From contig CM068371.1 in NCBI GenBank assembly GCA_034769895.1, positions 402,209,469-402,273,468 of the forward strand: a DNA stretch of 64,000 nt, read 5' to 3'. The notes under the pieces are model-generated. The model had not been told where the DNA came from and searched no databases. It saw nothing but the letters and a program-made list of their open reading frames with translations. How positions within the stretch are numbered: the first letter of the stretch is position 1; every line of letters begins with the position of its first letter. Position numbers and translations under genes: made by a program. The DNA comes from Magicicada septendecula (Eukaryota > Arthropoda > Insecta > Hemiptera > Cicadidae). Of this stretch, positions 11,023 through 22,490 are shown piece after piece.

Positions 11023-11873
11023 TTCAACTCTTCTTGCACCGCTCTTCTTTTGGAATAAGGCACTGAATAACTCCGCTGCATGAAAGGTGTGTGTTCCCGT
11101 ACCTGCAATACACATTCATATCCTTTTGCCCTTCCCAGAATCTCGGCAAACACTCTTCGAAACTGCCCAATCACCTGCCACAACGACGCACGTTGATCAT
11201 TCCTTACCACATCACCCTCACTACAAAATTTATCCGCCCTTTCAATATACTCTCCCTCTCTACATGAATTTACTCTCGCTTCAGTGTCACTCTCGCCTAC
11301 CCGTTTCTGTAGTATCTTTACACCCGTTACTCTAACCTTATCTAACACCTGTTCAAAATTAACCTTGATCGACCGATCACCCCCATCTAACTCTACTACT
11401 TTCTCTTTAAAATTTATGGCAGCTTTATTTCTCTGTAGAAAATCATTACCTAAAATTATATCTAGACTTAGCCCTTTTACCACTAAGAATGTATTTTCAA
11501 ATTCTGTATTATTTATCAGGAAATTTAAATTTATTTGTTTGGTTACTCTTTTACTACGTACTCCTGTAACTCCCACTACAGTAACCCCTGCTACTGGTAA
11601 AATCGGAATATTTTTATTTGTCTCCCGTAATTCTCCCAAAATATTTTCAGCAATTACCGAAATCTCACTACCTGTATCTATAAGTGTTCTGTAACTCTTA
11701 CCTGCTATGGTTACCTGTACTTCCGTTAATCCGGTTCTCATCTCGATTGTTGTATGATTCTCCTCCTCCAATAAATCTGTCACGATGTCAGTTCTGATTA
11801 CATTGCTCTGAAAATCCTCCTTTGGTTGGACCTCATTCGCTTCCCTGGACAGTGGTCTGGTCCTTGCTACCAC
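11022..11873 (-). pseudogene. pol: Gypsy pol: aspartic protease and start of reverse transcriptase
   Basis: The frame has a retropepsin domain with catalytic L-I-D-T-G-S at about residues 64-69 and the second-half motif I-I-L-G-N-D-F-L about 70 residues on, as in Gypsy proteases. A linker then leads into the pre-RT region (EHTPFMQRSYSVPYSKR, VQEELKQ). There homology ends at about 11022 and junk sequence from another element follows. RT motifs such as YxDD, RNase H and integrase are absent. The frame has no ATG of its own. It overlaps the end of gag in another frame, as is usual for a gag-pol frameshift. The protease would cut the Gag-Pol polyprotein in the virus-like particle. The copy is not functional. 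Confidence 0.8.
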
Positions 11874-12006
11874 TGTCGTCTCTAGTTTTCCGCTTGGTTT
11901 CTATTAGTACTGGTAGTTGGTCCATTGTGCCCCTTGGTGGCCCATGGTTATTCCCAGCTGTTCCCTGGTGCTTGGTATTCCTCTCTGCTGCTGGACATGC
12001 TGAGTT

Positions 12007-13246
12007 TGTAACAGTACGAAAGCCTGATGTCAGATTTATGGTACGAGAGGTATTGAATTATTGTATTTCACTGTATTTTACTTTCATGTGTATGGATGGT
12101 ACAATTTTCCCTATGTTTGACGAAAACGACGCAGTTGCATCTGTGCAGACGATTCCAAGGCCAAAGGCGGACGTGCGAAACAGAACACTTTCAATGGTTG
12201 CATGAGTTAATACAGACTCTAAATACGTTTATTTCATTGGTTAACAATGCAAGGCGTCATTAACAATAAGAATGACGTAACGAAAATATGCATAAACCAG
12301 GGCGTTTCCTTGTGTAGAGACAAAGAACAATGACGTCGACACACACACACACACACGTACGTGGAAGTGTGCATTGTATCACCCCCAGTCTTCACAATAC
12401 CGCCTAAGCGGTAACACGTTACAGAAATTCGCCGGCAAGTAATGCTAGCCAAGTGTGTTTAAACAACCAAAATGTAATTAAAAAGTAACTATAAGTTCAA
12501 AAATGAATTAGCATCAGTGCATCACAGTTTAAAATTAATAAATTAGAGTCAGTGCAACAGAAAAGAATTCAAATGTAACCAGTGAATCTCGGCTGAGCAA
12601 CCATGTAAAACCATCCACTAGAACTTCAAGTCTACTGTCAGGAAAGTCAAATTTATCATATAATCCATTTGAGCTCAAAATTAACCATCCAGTAAACAAA
12701 AAATGTATCTAATATTTTCATAATGAGCGAGTGAGAGTGCGAAAGAAAGCGTGTCTGATATACTGCCGGCAGCCAAGCTGAGGTGTTGGTTTGCGTTTAA
12801 TACCAATATAAGTTAAATAGAAGCATTTTATTAAACTAGCAGCTGCAAAAATAACCAAGAGATGTGTAGTTTGATCAAAAAATATAATAGAATTTGAATA
12901 TCATGCTTAATGAAGAAATGTAAGGAACGACCGCCATTTTGTTTTGGTCATTATGAGACGACCATTGTCTAATAATTACGATTCATGTGTACAAATGGAA
13001 AATAATATAAACTAAATTGATTTCAATACATATAGATGTTGGTACTTTTATTTCAAGGCCCAACTCAGTCTCTATTCACGCTTAATTCGAAACTCTGGAC
13101 CCACAGTAAACAAATACGCTTAGATAAACAGGTACAGCATAATTATGGTAAGTACGATATTTATGGTATGGCGATCATACATAAATAAATTAACAAAAAT
13201 AAGCAAGAATTGTCGCCCAGAACAGTGACTAATGTGTATAATTACA
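12007..13246 (+). repeat. 5' LTR of element C
   Basis: 1240 bp with TG...CA ends, paired with 22772-24036. It contains a short (AC)n run at about 12340-12357 and a splice-donor sequence ATGGTAAGTAC at 13146-13155, near the U5 end. Confidence 0.9.
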
Positions 13247-13248
13247 AT

Positions 13249-13266
13249 TGGTGCCCGAACTGGTGA
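13249..13266 (+). other. Primer binding site of element C
   Basis: TGGTGCCCGAACTGGTGAC starts two bases after the LTR end. It resembles the lysine-tRNA site TGGCGCCCGAACAGGGAC with several changes. Confidence 0.65.
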
Positions 13267-14289
13267 CTGTATAAAGATATTCTTTTTATATTTTTATATA
13301 ATAAGCCTGAATATAGAGACGGAGTGGGTATTGAAGTTAGAAGTATAATTGTAGGTTATGTTATTGTTAGACAACATAGCAACAGATTAGAGAGAAATCA
13401 TTTTTTTTGCATAATATTAAAATGGCAGATAACGAAAGCATTAATATGAATAATACAGCAACAGAATCTCTATTATTGAGTGAACCCAAAGCAAACTCAA
13501 TACCCATTATAAATAATAAAGTGTCATTAGAGGACCTTTTTCAGTTAATGAAAATACAGAATAACGAATTAAATGATAAATTAAACCAGTTTGATGAACA
13601 ATTTAATGATATCAAAAAAGAAATTAAGAAACAAAATTGTCATATTGATAAAAGATTAAATGAGATACATGCACGGTTAGACGAGATAGAGTTAGAAAAT
13701 AAGAGGGGAGTAGACAAATGAGATATAAACAAAGACAAGGTAAGTGGGGGAGAAGATTATGACAAAATAAATAAAAGTATGATATTAGAAAATGATTATG
13801 TAAACAGGGATAGCGATAATGAGATTTTATGGGGAATAGAATATGATAATGAGGGAATGATAGTGTGTGTTGAAGGGTTAAAGAGAGTGTGTAAAGAAAG
13901 TATAATTGTAGGGGGATTGCAGGGGGTAGATTTTTACCTTAATGATGGAGTAGGGGTGAAGTAAAAACTTCACATGTTTTTAGGAAGGACGAGAGTGCCT
14001 TCAATGTATATTTGGGAGACATATGGTCTACAAATAAAGTTGTCCCTGGTTTTTTTAGTGCACTTCACAGGTGGTGCAGTAATTGTGAATTAGTGTCCCC
14101 TGCAAATATTGAAAGAGAGAATGTAGCTTGATGTGGTAGAGAGAGATATATTAAAAGAGAGAGATGTTTTGAAAGGGAGAGTTATTGTGAGAGAAAGAGA
14201 GAAGTAGAGATTTTTAAGATGAGTAGAACTTATGAAGAATTTGTGGAAAAGTTAGGAGTAGAGATGATTGTATAATAAAAATAAGAACT

Positions 14290-15540
14290 TGTAACGGGCC
14301 TATTTCAGGGTAATAAGGAAATTTGTAATTTTTTTATTTGGTTAAAGCAGATAACATGTTTGTTTAAATAATTGGGACAAAATTTATAAACAAACGTAAA
14401 TTTAGTGGTAGGTGACGGTAGCGAAGGTGGTACGACTGATTGACAATATTGTATGTAAATTTCTCAAGCGAGAACAACAACCGACAAACTGTGCCAAGGG
14501 CAGCTTCAAGGACACGAAACCAGTCAACAAGTTATGCAACGAAACATCGGACCACCTGACGTCAACATATACGTCAGCGCGTTACATAACTAAGAATCCA
14601 GGGTGTGTCAGAGCCAGCAGCTGTGTGACACACAGATAAACAAGTCAGTTGAAAAACAACATCTGAACAGATCGGACGCAAAACAACTGTCGCGTCTGCC
14701 CGGCTCGCCGGTTTTGGGCGAAGTTTTGGTGTTCGCCGGCTGTGCGTAATTTTGGCCCGCACCTTATAAAATGTGAATAAAATATTGAAATATGATTTAA
14801 CAGCTGAAATTCATAATAAAAATGTGATTAACAGTTTATTTACACTATAACAGTTCGGAAATTATGAAGTGAAAGTTAAAAAAAAAATAATCGATGTAGT
14901 GCGGGTGGAGCGATATGACGTCTTTTGGACTGATTGGCAGATAAGTAATCCATCGGAATCCAATAAAACGAACTTTCAAAATTTTCAATTCTTAATCTCA
15001 TTTTCATTCAAAATCTCAATATTTAAAAATTTAACATTTTTCAAAGCTATGAGATCTCACGGGTTATAAATTAATTGTGTGTGTGTGTGTGTGTGTGTGT
15101 ACATGAGTGAGTGAAACTAGATAAATTAAGAAGGCTGGTTTGTGTTGTTAGGTCTTAATGTATATATTAGTCATGTTTAATTTTATAGAAGTATATTTGC
15201 AATTTACATACTATGTTTTAAATCCCATTATATGCTTAATAACTTCCGTCAATAAGAATTTGTAGTAGAAAAAGGATGTCAGGAGATAGTGTTTAAACAA
15301 TAAAAGTTTTAGTAAAATGTCAATAAAACTATATTAATGGGAAACAATATAAAGTTTTCTTTATTTTGAACAACCAATTCTGATCTCCTGTGTTCGCCGA
15401 AAAGAACCCCAAAATGATAGGTACAATTTTTGTGTTTTTGTTTGCTTGTTAATCATAAAACAAGATGGCGCCCGATAATTATACAAGGTATGTTATTAAA
15501 TTAGTTAATGTTATGTGACTCAAAATTTAGTAGCTTCACA
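14290..15540 (+). repeat. 5' LTR of element B
   Basis: TG...CA ends, paired with 19294-20549. A (TG)n microsatellite lies at about 15077-15101. A splice-donor sequence CAAGGTATGT at 15484-15493 lies about 50 bases before the end. The small open frames at 14412-14639 and 14869-15069 recur in the other LTR because the LTRs are copies; they are not taken as genes. Confidence 0.9.
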
Positions 15541-15542
15541 TT

Positions 15543-15563
15543 TGGCTTCTGGAACAGGGACAA
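15543..15563 (+). other. Primer binding site of element B
   Basis: TGGCTTCTGGAACAGGGAC starts two bases after the LTR. The end GAACAGGGAC matches the lysine-type site, but the middle GCTTCTG differs from GCGCCCG, so the primer tRNA is uncertain. Confidence 0.55.
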
Positions 15564-15784
15564 TTTTATATAGAGAAATTTATATAAAATTCGGCCTACG
15601 GGGAGAGCAGAACGGTTGTTTGAGATAGGAAATAAAATTTTTGTATGTACGTAAAATAGACGCAGATAGGGGTTATGTTATGATTGTGTGAAGTATGGGT
15701 AAATAGAACATCTTTTGATAATAAATATAGGTTATAAGTTTAAGAAGATAAGAAATATATGTAAAAGTTTTCTTTTATTTTAAA

Positions 15785-17008
15785 ATGGCAGATAATAACG
15801 AGGTTGCAGTTGAAATGAGAGAGTCGGCTAGTGTGGGAGAACCAGGGGTTCATTCAACCCCAGTAAATCGAGTAAAAGAATTCAGCCTAACTGAATCAGC
15901 AATAGACGACTCGAGTAATATATCGACTCCAATCTCAACAAAATGTAATCAAGTAGAAAATGATATGATGAGTGTTATACTAAAGCAGTTAGAGAAAATG
16001 AACAGTAATTTTAACAATAAATTTGAGGTACAGAATAATAATTTCAATGATAAATTTGATATTCAGAACAGTAAATTAGATGTTCAAAAGAATAGTTTTG
16101 ACAGTAAATTCGATGAGTTAACAAACCAAATTAAAGAAATTAATAAATGTTTTAAAAATAATAATGAAGCAATAGTAACTAGTCTGAATAAATTAGAACA
16201 GAGTGTTGAGAAGTTAGGTGACAATGTTATAAGTATGCCAAATATTAAAAGTGACGAAATAATGGAAGATGTAATGTTAAATAGTGAAGATAATGATATT
16301 AATTACAATTCTGAGAGTATAGTGGGGGTAAAGAATAATGGAGAAAATACTGATGAATGTGTAGAATGTGATTATGAAATGTTAATATGTATTGATGAAG
16401 TAGAGAGAGAGTGGAAGAATAATATAGTAGTTGAATGTGGGCAGAGGGTAAATTTTCCCATTAAATTTTTGGAACCAGAGTGTTCACAAATGTTGTTGTT
16501 TTTGAAGGGCGAGATACCCATATTAGTAGATGAAGTAAAGTGTATATTGATGTTGTATAATGTTGTACCCTCTGTCTGTAATAATTATGAGAGTGTGATG
16601 TGGTGTTATGAAGAGAGAGATTTGTGTATGGAGAGAGAGATAGAATTGTATAAGTTAAAAAGAAATTATGATGAATTGAAAAAAATATTAGAAGGGGTGA
16701 AGATGAACCATACAAGATACTTACCTGTTGTAAGAGAGATAGAGAATTATTTTGATAATAATTTTATAAACGATAATGACTCACCTGACGTTGTAGTAGA
16801 GGAATATAAAAGTAATGAAACAACTTACCTGACGTTGACCAACATTACTGATGGAGACTGGACAATCCTAACTTATATTGACAAGATTTCTAATGGTATA
16901 AGGAAAGAAATAAAGGTAATGGATTATAATAATAATAATAAATGGTATGTGGATAAAAATGATGCATGTTACAAATATATTAGATATTTATATGACGATG
17001 GAGGGTAA
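15785..17008 (+). CDS. Intact Gag-derived coiled-coil protein with DDGG C-terminus
   Basis: 407 residues from ATG 15785 to a stop after YLYDDGG. Residues 1-57 resemble the start of the Gypsy Gag at 25629: MAD, then G-V-H-S-T-P at about 21-26, T-E-S, and T-P-I-S-T at about 48-52. Residues about 60-150 are a coiled coil built of 11-residue units of the form N-F-N-D-K-F-D-I-Q-N-x, closing with LNKLEQSVEKLG. An acidic, Asn-rich linker follows. From about 215 an unrecognised domain contains GQRVNFP, CSQ, PSV, a W-C--E-RD patch and a Y-K-L-K-R-N-Y-D-E-L helix. TDGDWT lies at about 355 and CYKYIRYLYDDGG closes the protein. There is no capsid, zinc knuckle, protease or membrane segment. It is the only gene in element B. 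A role in co-assembly with partner Gag is inference; enzymatic function is unknown. Confidence 0.8.
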   Translation: MADNNEVAVEMRESASVGEPGVHSTPVNRVKEFSLTESAIDDSSNISTPISTKCNQVENDMMSVILKQLEKMNSNFNNKFEVQNNNFNDKFDIQNSKLDVQKNSFDSKFDELTNQIKEINKCFKNNNEAIVTSLNKLEQSVEKLGDNVISMPNIKSDEIMEDVMLNSEDNDINYNSESIVGVKNNGENTDECVECDYEMLICIDEVEREWKNNIVVECGQRVNFPIKFLEPECSQMLLFLKGEIPILVDEVKCILMLYNVVPSVCNNYESVMWCYEERDLCMEREIELYKLKRNYDELKKILEGVKMNHTRYLPVVREIENYFDNNFINDNDSPDVVVEEYKSNETTYLTLTNITDGDWTILTYIDKISNGIRKEIKVMDYNNNNKWYVDKNDACYKYIRYLYDDGG

Positions 17009-18239
17009 ACTATTAAAACAATAAAAGACAGTATAAACATTGTGTTTAATGGGTTTTGACATGGCAAATTTGGACAGTGAAGCGTGAAACAATTGAACAG
17101 TTAGTGACGTATATTTTGTAAATAATATAGTGAATTCATTTGTGTGTAGTATGAAATGTTAGGTGTATATGTATTAGAAAATGTTGTGATAATAATAATA
17201 ATATTATTAATATTTTGCATTCTAATTAAATAATAAAAAACAATTATGAAGACAATAATTGATGATTTGTAAATTTATGGTAATAATTGAAATATGCTGT
17301 GTTTTAATAATCTATTGAAGTAAATAATTTGAGATGTTTAAATATGGTAATTGAATGTTATATGTTTGAAATTTTTTTTATGAATTTAAATTATTTGATG
17401 AGATTTTAATTTAATAACAATTAATGAATAAATGAATGTTAAATGTTTTAGTTTGTGGAATAACATAATGGTTAAAAATATAGATTAATAATAAATTTGA
17501 AATTTTGAGTAATCTAATTGCAACACAAGATAAATAATGATATATAAAAAACAAAAATTAATGAAAAATTTTAAGTAATAATGTTTATAAGTTTTATATA
17601 AATTATTTAAAGGAGGATTGTTGTTTAATGTATGCTAATAATCAAGATAAATGTCTATTTGTTTGTTATATTATGTATGTATTATACAAGATGTGTGTGT
17701 GTGGCAGGGAGGTTATCCAGGGTGATAACGTATTAGAAATTTGTTGTATTTTAATAATGATGATTCGCTACTCAATAATTTTGTTTTGATTTGAAAAATA
17801 GATGCACTACATACTTCCTATATTGTGTTTATTATGTCTTATTGTGTTAATTGCATGTAGTAGGTTAGGAATAAGAATTATAAAAATATAATAATATGTT
17901 TTCAATGTGTTTATAGATTTTAAAATAAAATGAAATAAAGTTGTGATAGTTAAAATTTTTCAATGGGTTGCAAAAGATAGAAGTTGGGTGATAGTAATTA
18001 TTTGAGTAAAACGTTTGAGTCAGTCCAAGTTGAAAAATATTGAGGTATTAAAGAGAATGAAAAATGAAAATAATGTAATGTTGTTTTGAGTTAATGTATG
18101 TTATAGAATTTTGAGAAGTATAATGTTTACACAGTAGTTATGGAGAATTTATGTAGAGTCTTGAGCGATATATTGTTGTTTATTTTGTTGATGTTATTTT
18201 GTTGTAGTTGTAGTAAGGTAATGAGATTGAGATTTTGGG
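17009..18239 (+). other. AT-rich noncoding interior of element B
   Basis: About 1.2 kb after the gene with no supported reading frame. It is T/G-rich on this strand, with many TAATAA and TTAAATAA words. Its counterparts in A (840-1800), D (34100-34750) and E (53053-54100) share local words, for example TGTACCTTCTGAAACATT in A and TGTACCTTCTGATACATT in D. It is thus an inherited spacer and not host DNA. Confidence 0.6.
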
Positions 18240-18430
18240 GATGGCGATTTTGTAGTAGGGGGTAGTGTAATGTGGGAGTCCGCAACATAATGGTTGGGAC
18301 GGGATTTGGAACAGATTTAATGGAGACGGGGCCGCCTTAGGTAGAATCCAGGGGCCAGAGAACGGGAATTGAGCTTTTTGGGGGGGGGGAAACACGTATC
18401 CTATGTACAAAGGGTTAGAGAGTATTTTTT
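18240..18430 (+). repeat. Decayed pol-derived block in element B
   Basis: A GC-rich island that matches element E at 50450-50600 (complement) in long words such as GCCTTAGGTAGAATCCAGGG and ACACGTATCCTA. Its place and end resemble the pol-derived blocks of A and C, though it is too diverged from the Gypsy pol to align on its own. Confidence 0.5.
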
Positions 18431-19013
18431 TATATATTGAGAGAAGGTGGCGAATTGAGTTAAAGTAGTAAGTAGTCAGAGGTAGAGAAGGGTTAGTAGA
18501 TTTTTGATAGTGGGGTGTCATACTAGTTAAAGATTTTGAAAGGGAGCGTTAGAGTAATAAAAGGGGTAAGATTATGAGTAAATGCCAAGTTGGCCAAGTT
18601 GATACAGTGAATTATAATGAATAACGTAGAATCACCCAAATTAATGAAAGGGAATAATAAATGAAATGATGTGTAAAACGAAGGTTGAAAAAAAAAAAAT
18701 TTGAGAAACGAATTAATAAAAGTTAAATTGAGATTAAAAGGTAATTTTCTGATTTTATATGCAAACTTAATGATGTAAAGTTTAAATACAAATTGTTTAA
18801 TTTTAAGATAATAATAACAATGTGAATTATGGGTGTACTATGTTTTCTTATGTTACATTGTGTTGTTAGGTATTTTGATATATATGTTAGAAATAAGTAG
18901 AAAACAAAACCAGTGCTTCTTAGCGCAAACCAGTACCGCTAGGGGGAAACAGATCAGTTGGGGATATGGTGTTGTATAAGACCACTATTTGATATTTTGA
19001 TTTGTTATTTCAG

Positions 19014-19160
19014 TGTTTGGTGATGCTGTGGCGGCGGACCTGAGCTGGCCAGCGCGTCAGAGCAGGGGCGTTAAGTATCTGTCTGACTCTATGGTGTTGG
19101 GATCTCGAGAGAGAAGTCCAGTATTGTCATTCAGGTGCGGTCACAGTCACCAGACCAAGG
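19014..19160 (+). other. Exon-like conserved block in element B
   Basis: A pyrimidine-rich TTTGTTATTTCAG precedes the block and AAGGGTGAGT ends it, so it looks like an internal exon of 147 bases. Equivalent blocks occur in C (22491-22635) and F (27704-27851), each with CAG before it and GGTAAG after it. The B and F versions are open in one frame (F-G-D-A-V-A-A, then LSWPA); C is closed by a stop late in the block. A second acceptor-like site (ACAG then GGGGTTGTGG) follows 33 bases later. It may serve alternative splicing of LTR transcripts. Confidence 0.5.
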
Positions 19161-19243
19161 GTGAGTTGATTATATTTTTTGTAAACCATACAGGGGGTTG
19201 TGGCGACATATCCTGGCTGATCCCTCTAGCAAGTATGAATGTG

Positions 19244-19293
19244 TCAATGAGATTTTTTATGCTTCGGCATAAAATATCTCATTGAGGGGGTAT
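19244..19293 (+). promoter_or_regulatory. Hairpin and polypurine tract before the 3' LTR of element B
   Basis: TCAATGAGATTTTTTATGC pairs with GCATAAAATATCTCATTGA around a TTCG loop (19244-19285). The polypurine run GAGGGGG follows at once, and the LTR begins at 19294. The polypurine tract is the usual plus-strand primer. The hairpin next to it recurs in C, F and E with changed bases and kept pairing. Confidence 0.75.
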
Positions 19294-20076
19294 TGTAACG
19301 GGCCTATTTCAGGGTAATAAGGAATTTGTAATTTTTTTATTTCGTTAAAGCAGATAACATGTTTGTTTAAATAATTGGGACAAAATTTATAAACAAAGGT
19401 AAATTTAGTGGTAGGCGACGGTAGTGAAGGTGGTACGACTGATTGACAATATTGTATGTAAATTTCTCAAGCGAGAACAACAACCGACAAACTGTGCCAA
19501 GGGCAGCTTCAAGGACACGAAACCAGTCAACAAGTTATGCAACGAAACATCGGACCACCTGACGTCAACATATACGTCAGCGCGTTACATAACTAAGAAT
19601 CCAGGGTGTGTCAGAGCCAGCAGCTGTGTGACACACAGATAAACAAGTCAGTCGAAAAACAACATCTGAACAGATCGGACGCAAAACAACTGTCGCGTCT
19701 GCCCGGCTCGCCGGTTTTGGGCGAAGTTTTGGTGTTCGCCGGCTGTGCGTAATTTTGGCCCGCACCTTATAAAATGTGAATAAAATATTGAAATATGATT
19801 TAACAGCTGAAATTCATAATAAAAATGTGATTAACAGTTTATTTACACTATAACAGTTCGGAAATTATGAAGTGAAAGTTAAAAAAAAAATAATCGATGT
19901 AGTGCGGGTGGAGCGATATGACGTCTTTTGGACTGATTGGCAGATAAGTAATCCATCGGAATCCAATAGAAAGAACTTTCAAAATTTTCAATTCTCAATC
20001 TCATTTTCATTCAAAATCTCAATATTTAAAAATTTAACATTTTTCAAAGCTATGAGATCTCACGGGTTATAAATTA

Positions 20077-20111
<35 letters not shown>

Positions 20112-20549
20112 ATGAGTGACTAAAACTAGATAAATTAAGAAGGCTGGTTTGTGTTGTTAGGTCTTAATGTATATATTAGTCATGTTTAATTTTATAGAAG
20201 TATATTTGCAATTTACATACTATGTTTTAAATCCCATTATATGCTTAATAACTTCCGTCAATAGGAATTTGTAGTAGAAAAAGGATGTCAGGAGATAGTG
20301 TTTAAACAATAAAAGTTTTAGTAAAATGTCAATAAAACTATATTAATGGGAAACAATATAAAGTTTTCTTTATTTTGAACAACCAATTCTGATCTCCTGT
20401 GTTCGCCGAAAAGAACCCCAAAATGATAGGTACAATTTTTGTGTTTTTGTTTGCTTGTTAATCATAAAACAAGATGGCGCCCGATAATTATACAAGGTAT
20501 GTTATTAAATTAGTTAATGTTACGTGACTCAAAATTTAGTAGCTTCACA
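19294..20549 (+). repeat. 3' LTR of element B
   Basis: 1256 bp copy of 14290-15540. The (TG)n run near 20080-20109 is longer than in the 5' LTR. It ends in TTCACA, directly abutting the target duplication inside element C's gene. Confidence 0.9.
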
Positions 20550-20804
20550 AACTTACCTTGTAGTGAAGCTGATATAGCAGTAGGAGAAGATGATAATGGA
20601 AATGATGACTTTATAATGTACCTAGTGGTGACTAATAATACAGAAGGTGACAGGACAATAACCAATCATGACAGATTATATGAGTTTGCGGAAAATGATG
20701 AAAATTTGAATGGTATATGCATTTATGATGTTAATATAAGAGATTCAATAATAAGCAATGTATATGGATATAAGATAAGATTATTGTTTGACGATGGAGG
20801 GTAG

Positions 20805-22490
20805 ATATTTTATTGTGTTAATGAACATTTAATTATGTGGACAGTGTTTTTGAAATGGACTGTTTATGAACTGATTTTGATAAATGGTTAAATGATAATT
20901 TTGGATTGTATATTTTTACGTGTTAATGTCAATGTATTTGTGTTTTTTGCTGTTGTGTATTTTATGTATTTTTTTATGTAAACCATGTACTGTAGAAGTT
21001 TAAATAATTGAAGAAAGTTTGATAATGAATATAAATAATTATGAGATTTAGATTCTAATGGATAATAAATAATTAAACATGTAATATATTTGGATATTGA
21101 GATGTACTGTTATTGTAAGGTAAGTGATGAATTTTCTAGTGGTATATTAAGATGAAATGTTGTAAAAGAGTTTGGATAATAATGATAAATAAAGGCATGG
21201 GAGTTAGTTAAGCAGAGTTATTGGGAGTTAGAGAAAATAAGATGTTGAGATACAGATAATACATAAAGAGGGTGTTAGATATTTTAGGGACACAGTAGTT
21301 AGTGATTATATGTAGAGAGGTGAGTAATGTGAATGGTATATATATTTGTTGATGATGATATTTTGTAGTAAGGGTCCGGTGTAAGGAGTGATCAGCGTGC
21401 GACGTGGCAAGAGACCAGCGTGCAGCGTTGTGGCAGGCGGAGCAATTTTGGTTAGAGTGTTTGCTGATATTTGGTGGAGGCCAAAAGGTTAGGAATGTGT
21501 ATGGCCAGGTAGGGAACACACATCCTAGTACAAAGACGAGCGGTGCCAGAGGATTTAAATGGGATTTGTGAAGGGAGTTATAATTGAGAGAGATTGGTGT
21601 CCTAATATATTAAGGGTTGTTAGTAGTGGTTGTTAGAAGGAAAAAGGGGTAGTAAGGTTAGATTGATAAATGCCAAAATGAGATATAGATAATAGTGAAT
21701 AATAGAGAGTCACCCAAACTAGATAAGGATTGAGGAAAGGTTAGAAAAAGAAAATTCATGGTAGGAAGGTGATGTAACTGAAAGGTAAATGATAAATTTG
21801 AAATTTTTTTTGTATAGAATCTAATGAATGTTAAATAATAAAAGCTGAATAGAGAGTTGATAAAAATAATGTCTTATCAAATTTTATACAAGTTATTTAC
21901 ATGTGAATGGTTCAATGTTAGTGTTTAATGTTTTGTGATGTACAATGTTTTATTATGTTGATGGTACAATAGTGTGTGTGGTTAGGAGGTCGTTACAGGG
22001 GTAGCGACGGTAATAAATGTTAATATGTGAAAAAGATAAGAGTAGAAATGGTTTTGAACAAAAGATATGATTTAGTTCTGTTGCAAAGAAATATGAGAAT
22101 AAAGAAAAATGAGTAAAGAAATGTTAAAATGTTTGAAATATTTGCCATAAGGGTTACATTTTGTTGATGTAATAAAGATGATAAGTTGTTGTTGTTTTGA
22201 AATTTGAAAGATTTGTTTTACTTATTAGGGTATTATTATAAAAATATATATATTTTCTCTTGTTAGGGAAGGAGTGAGTTAGTAATGGCTAGAGGCCAGT
22301 TTTGGAGAAAATGGCGAGATAAAAGAGAAAGCCATTCTATTTTAAATCTTGTGAATTGTTGTATGAAAATTTTAGAGTTAAGCAAACCAATGAATCAAAA
22401 CGCAAACCAATTCACTAAGGGGAGACATATCGGTTGTGGATATGGAGATAGATAAGGCCACTATTTTAAAATTTGTATTGCATGTTTCAG
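20805..22490 (+). other. Noncoding interior of element C with pol-derived block
   Basis: AT-rich, without a supported gene. At 21360-21540 it holds the clearest pol remnant among these elements. GATCAGCGTGCG, GCGTTGTGGCAGG, AGAGTGTTTGC, GGAATGTGTA and GGGAACACACATCCT follow the order of the Gypsy pol (complement of 11080-11220). A small tandem duplication covers the first words. The protein this part of pol would encode is the linker just before the RT. Confidence 0.6.

Larger units (their letters stand above)
14290..20549 (+). mobile_element. LTR retroelement B, complete, with intact DDGG gene
   Basis: LTRs 14290-15540 (1251 bp) and 19294-20549 (1256 bp) start TGTAACGGGCC and end GCTTCACA. 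AACT at 14286-14289 and 20550-20553 is a perfect 4 bp target duplication. The LTRs differ at about a dozen positions plus a (TG)n length change by eye, so about 1%. The interior of 3.75 kb has a primer binding site, one intact gene (15785-17008), an AT-rich region, a pol-derived block, an exon-like module and a hairpin with polypurine tract. No protease, RT or integrase is seen. Everything a passenger element needs in cis is present. Confidence 0.9.
13422..20804 (+). pseudogene. Broken DDGG-type protein of element C, split by element B
   Basis: The N-terminal part starts at Met 13422 (MADNESIN, like MADNNEVA in B and MADKKVDV in the Gypsy Gag). It contains KVSLEDLFQLMK, close to KVSINDLFNLIK in E, followed by a coiled coil to about 13715. 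Stops and shifts then break the frame, with recognisable pieces at 13779-13964 and 14160-14275 (an ERE-rich stretch leading to KMSRTYEEF). Element B lies between 14290 and 20549. The C-terminal part resumes at 20550-20804, with NNTEGD in place of TDGD and the ending YKIRLLFDDGG. The two halves belong to one ancestral gene. Confidence 0.75.

Noticed and set aside
14412-14639. Paired small frames in the LTRs of B (also 19424-19642, 14574-14762, 19577-19765)
   Set aside because: They recur only through LTR duplication; they are short and have no recognisable domain.
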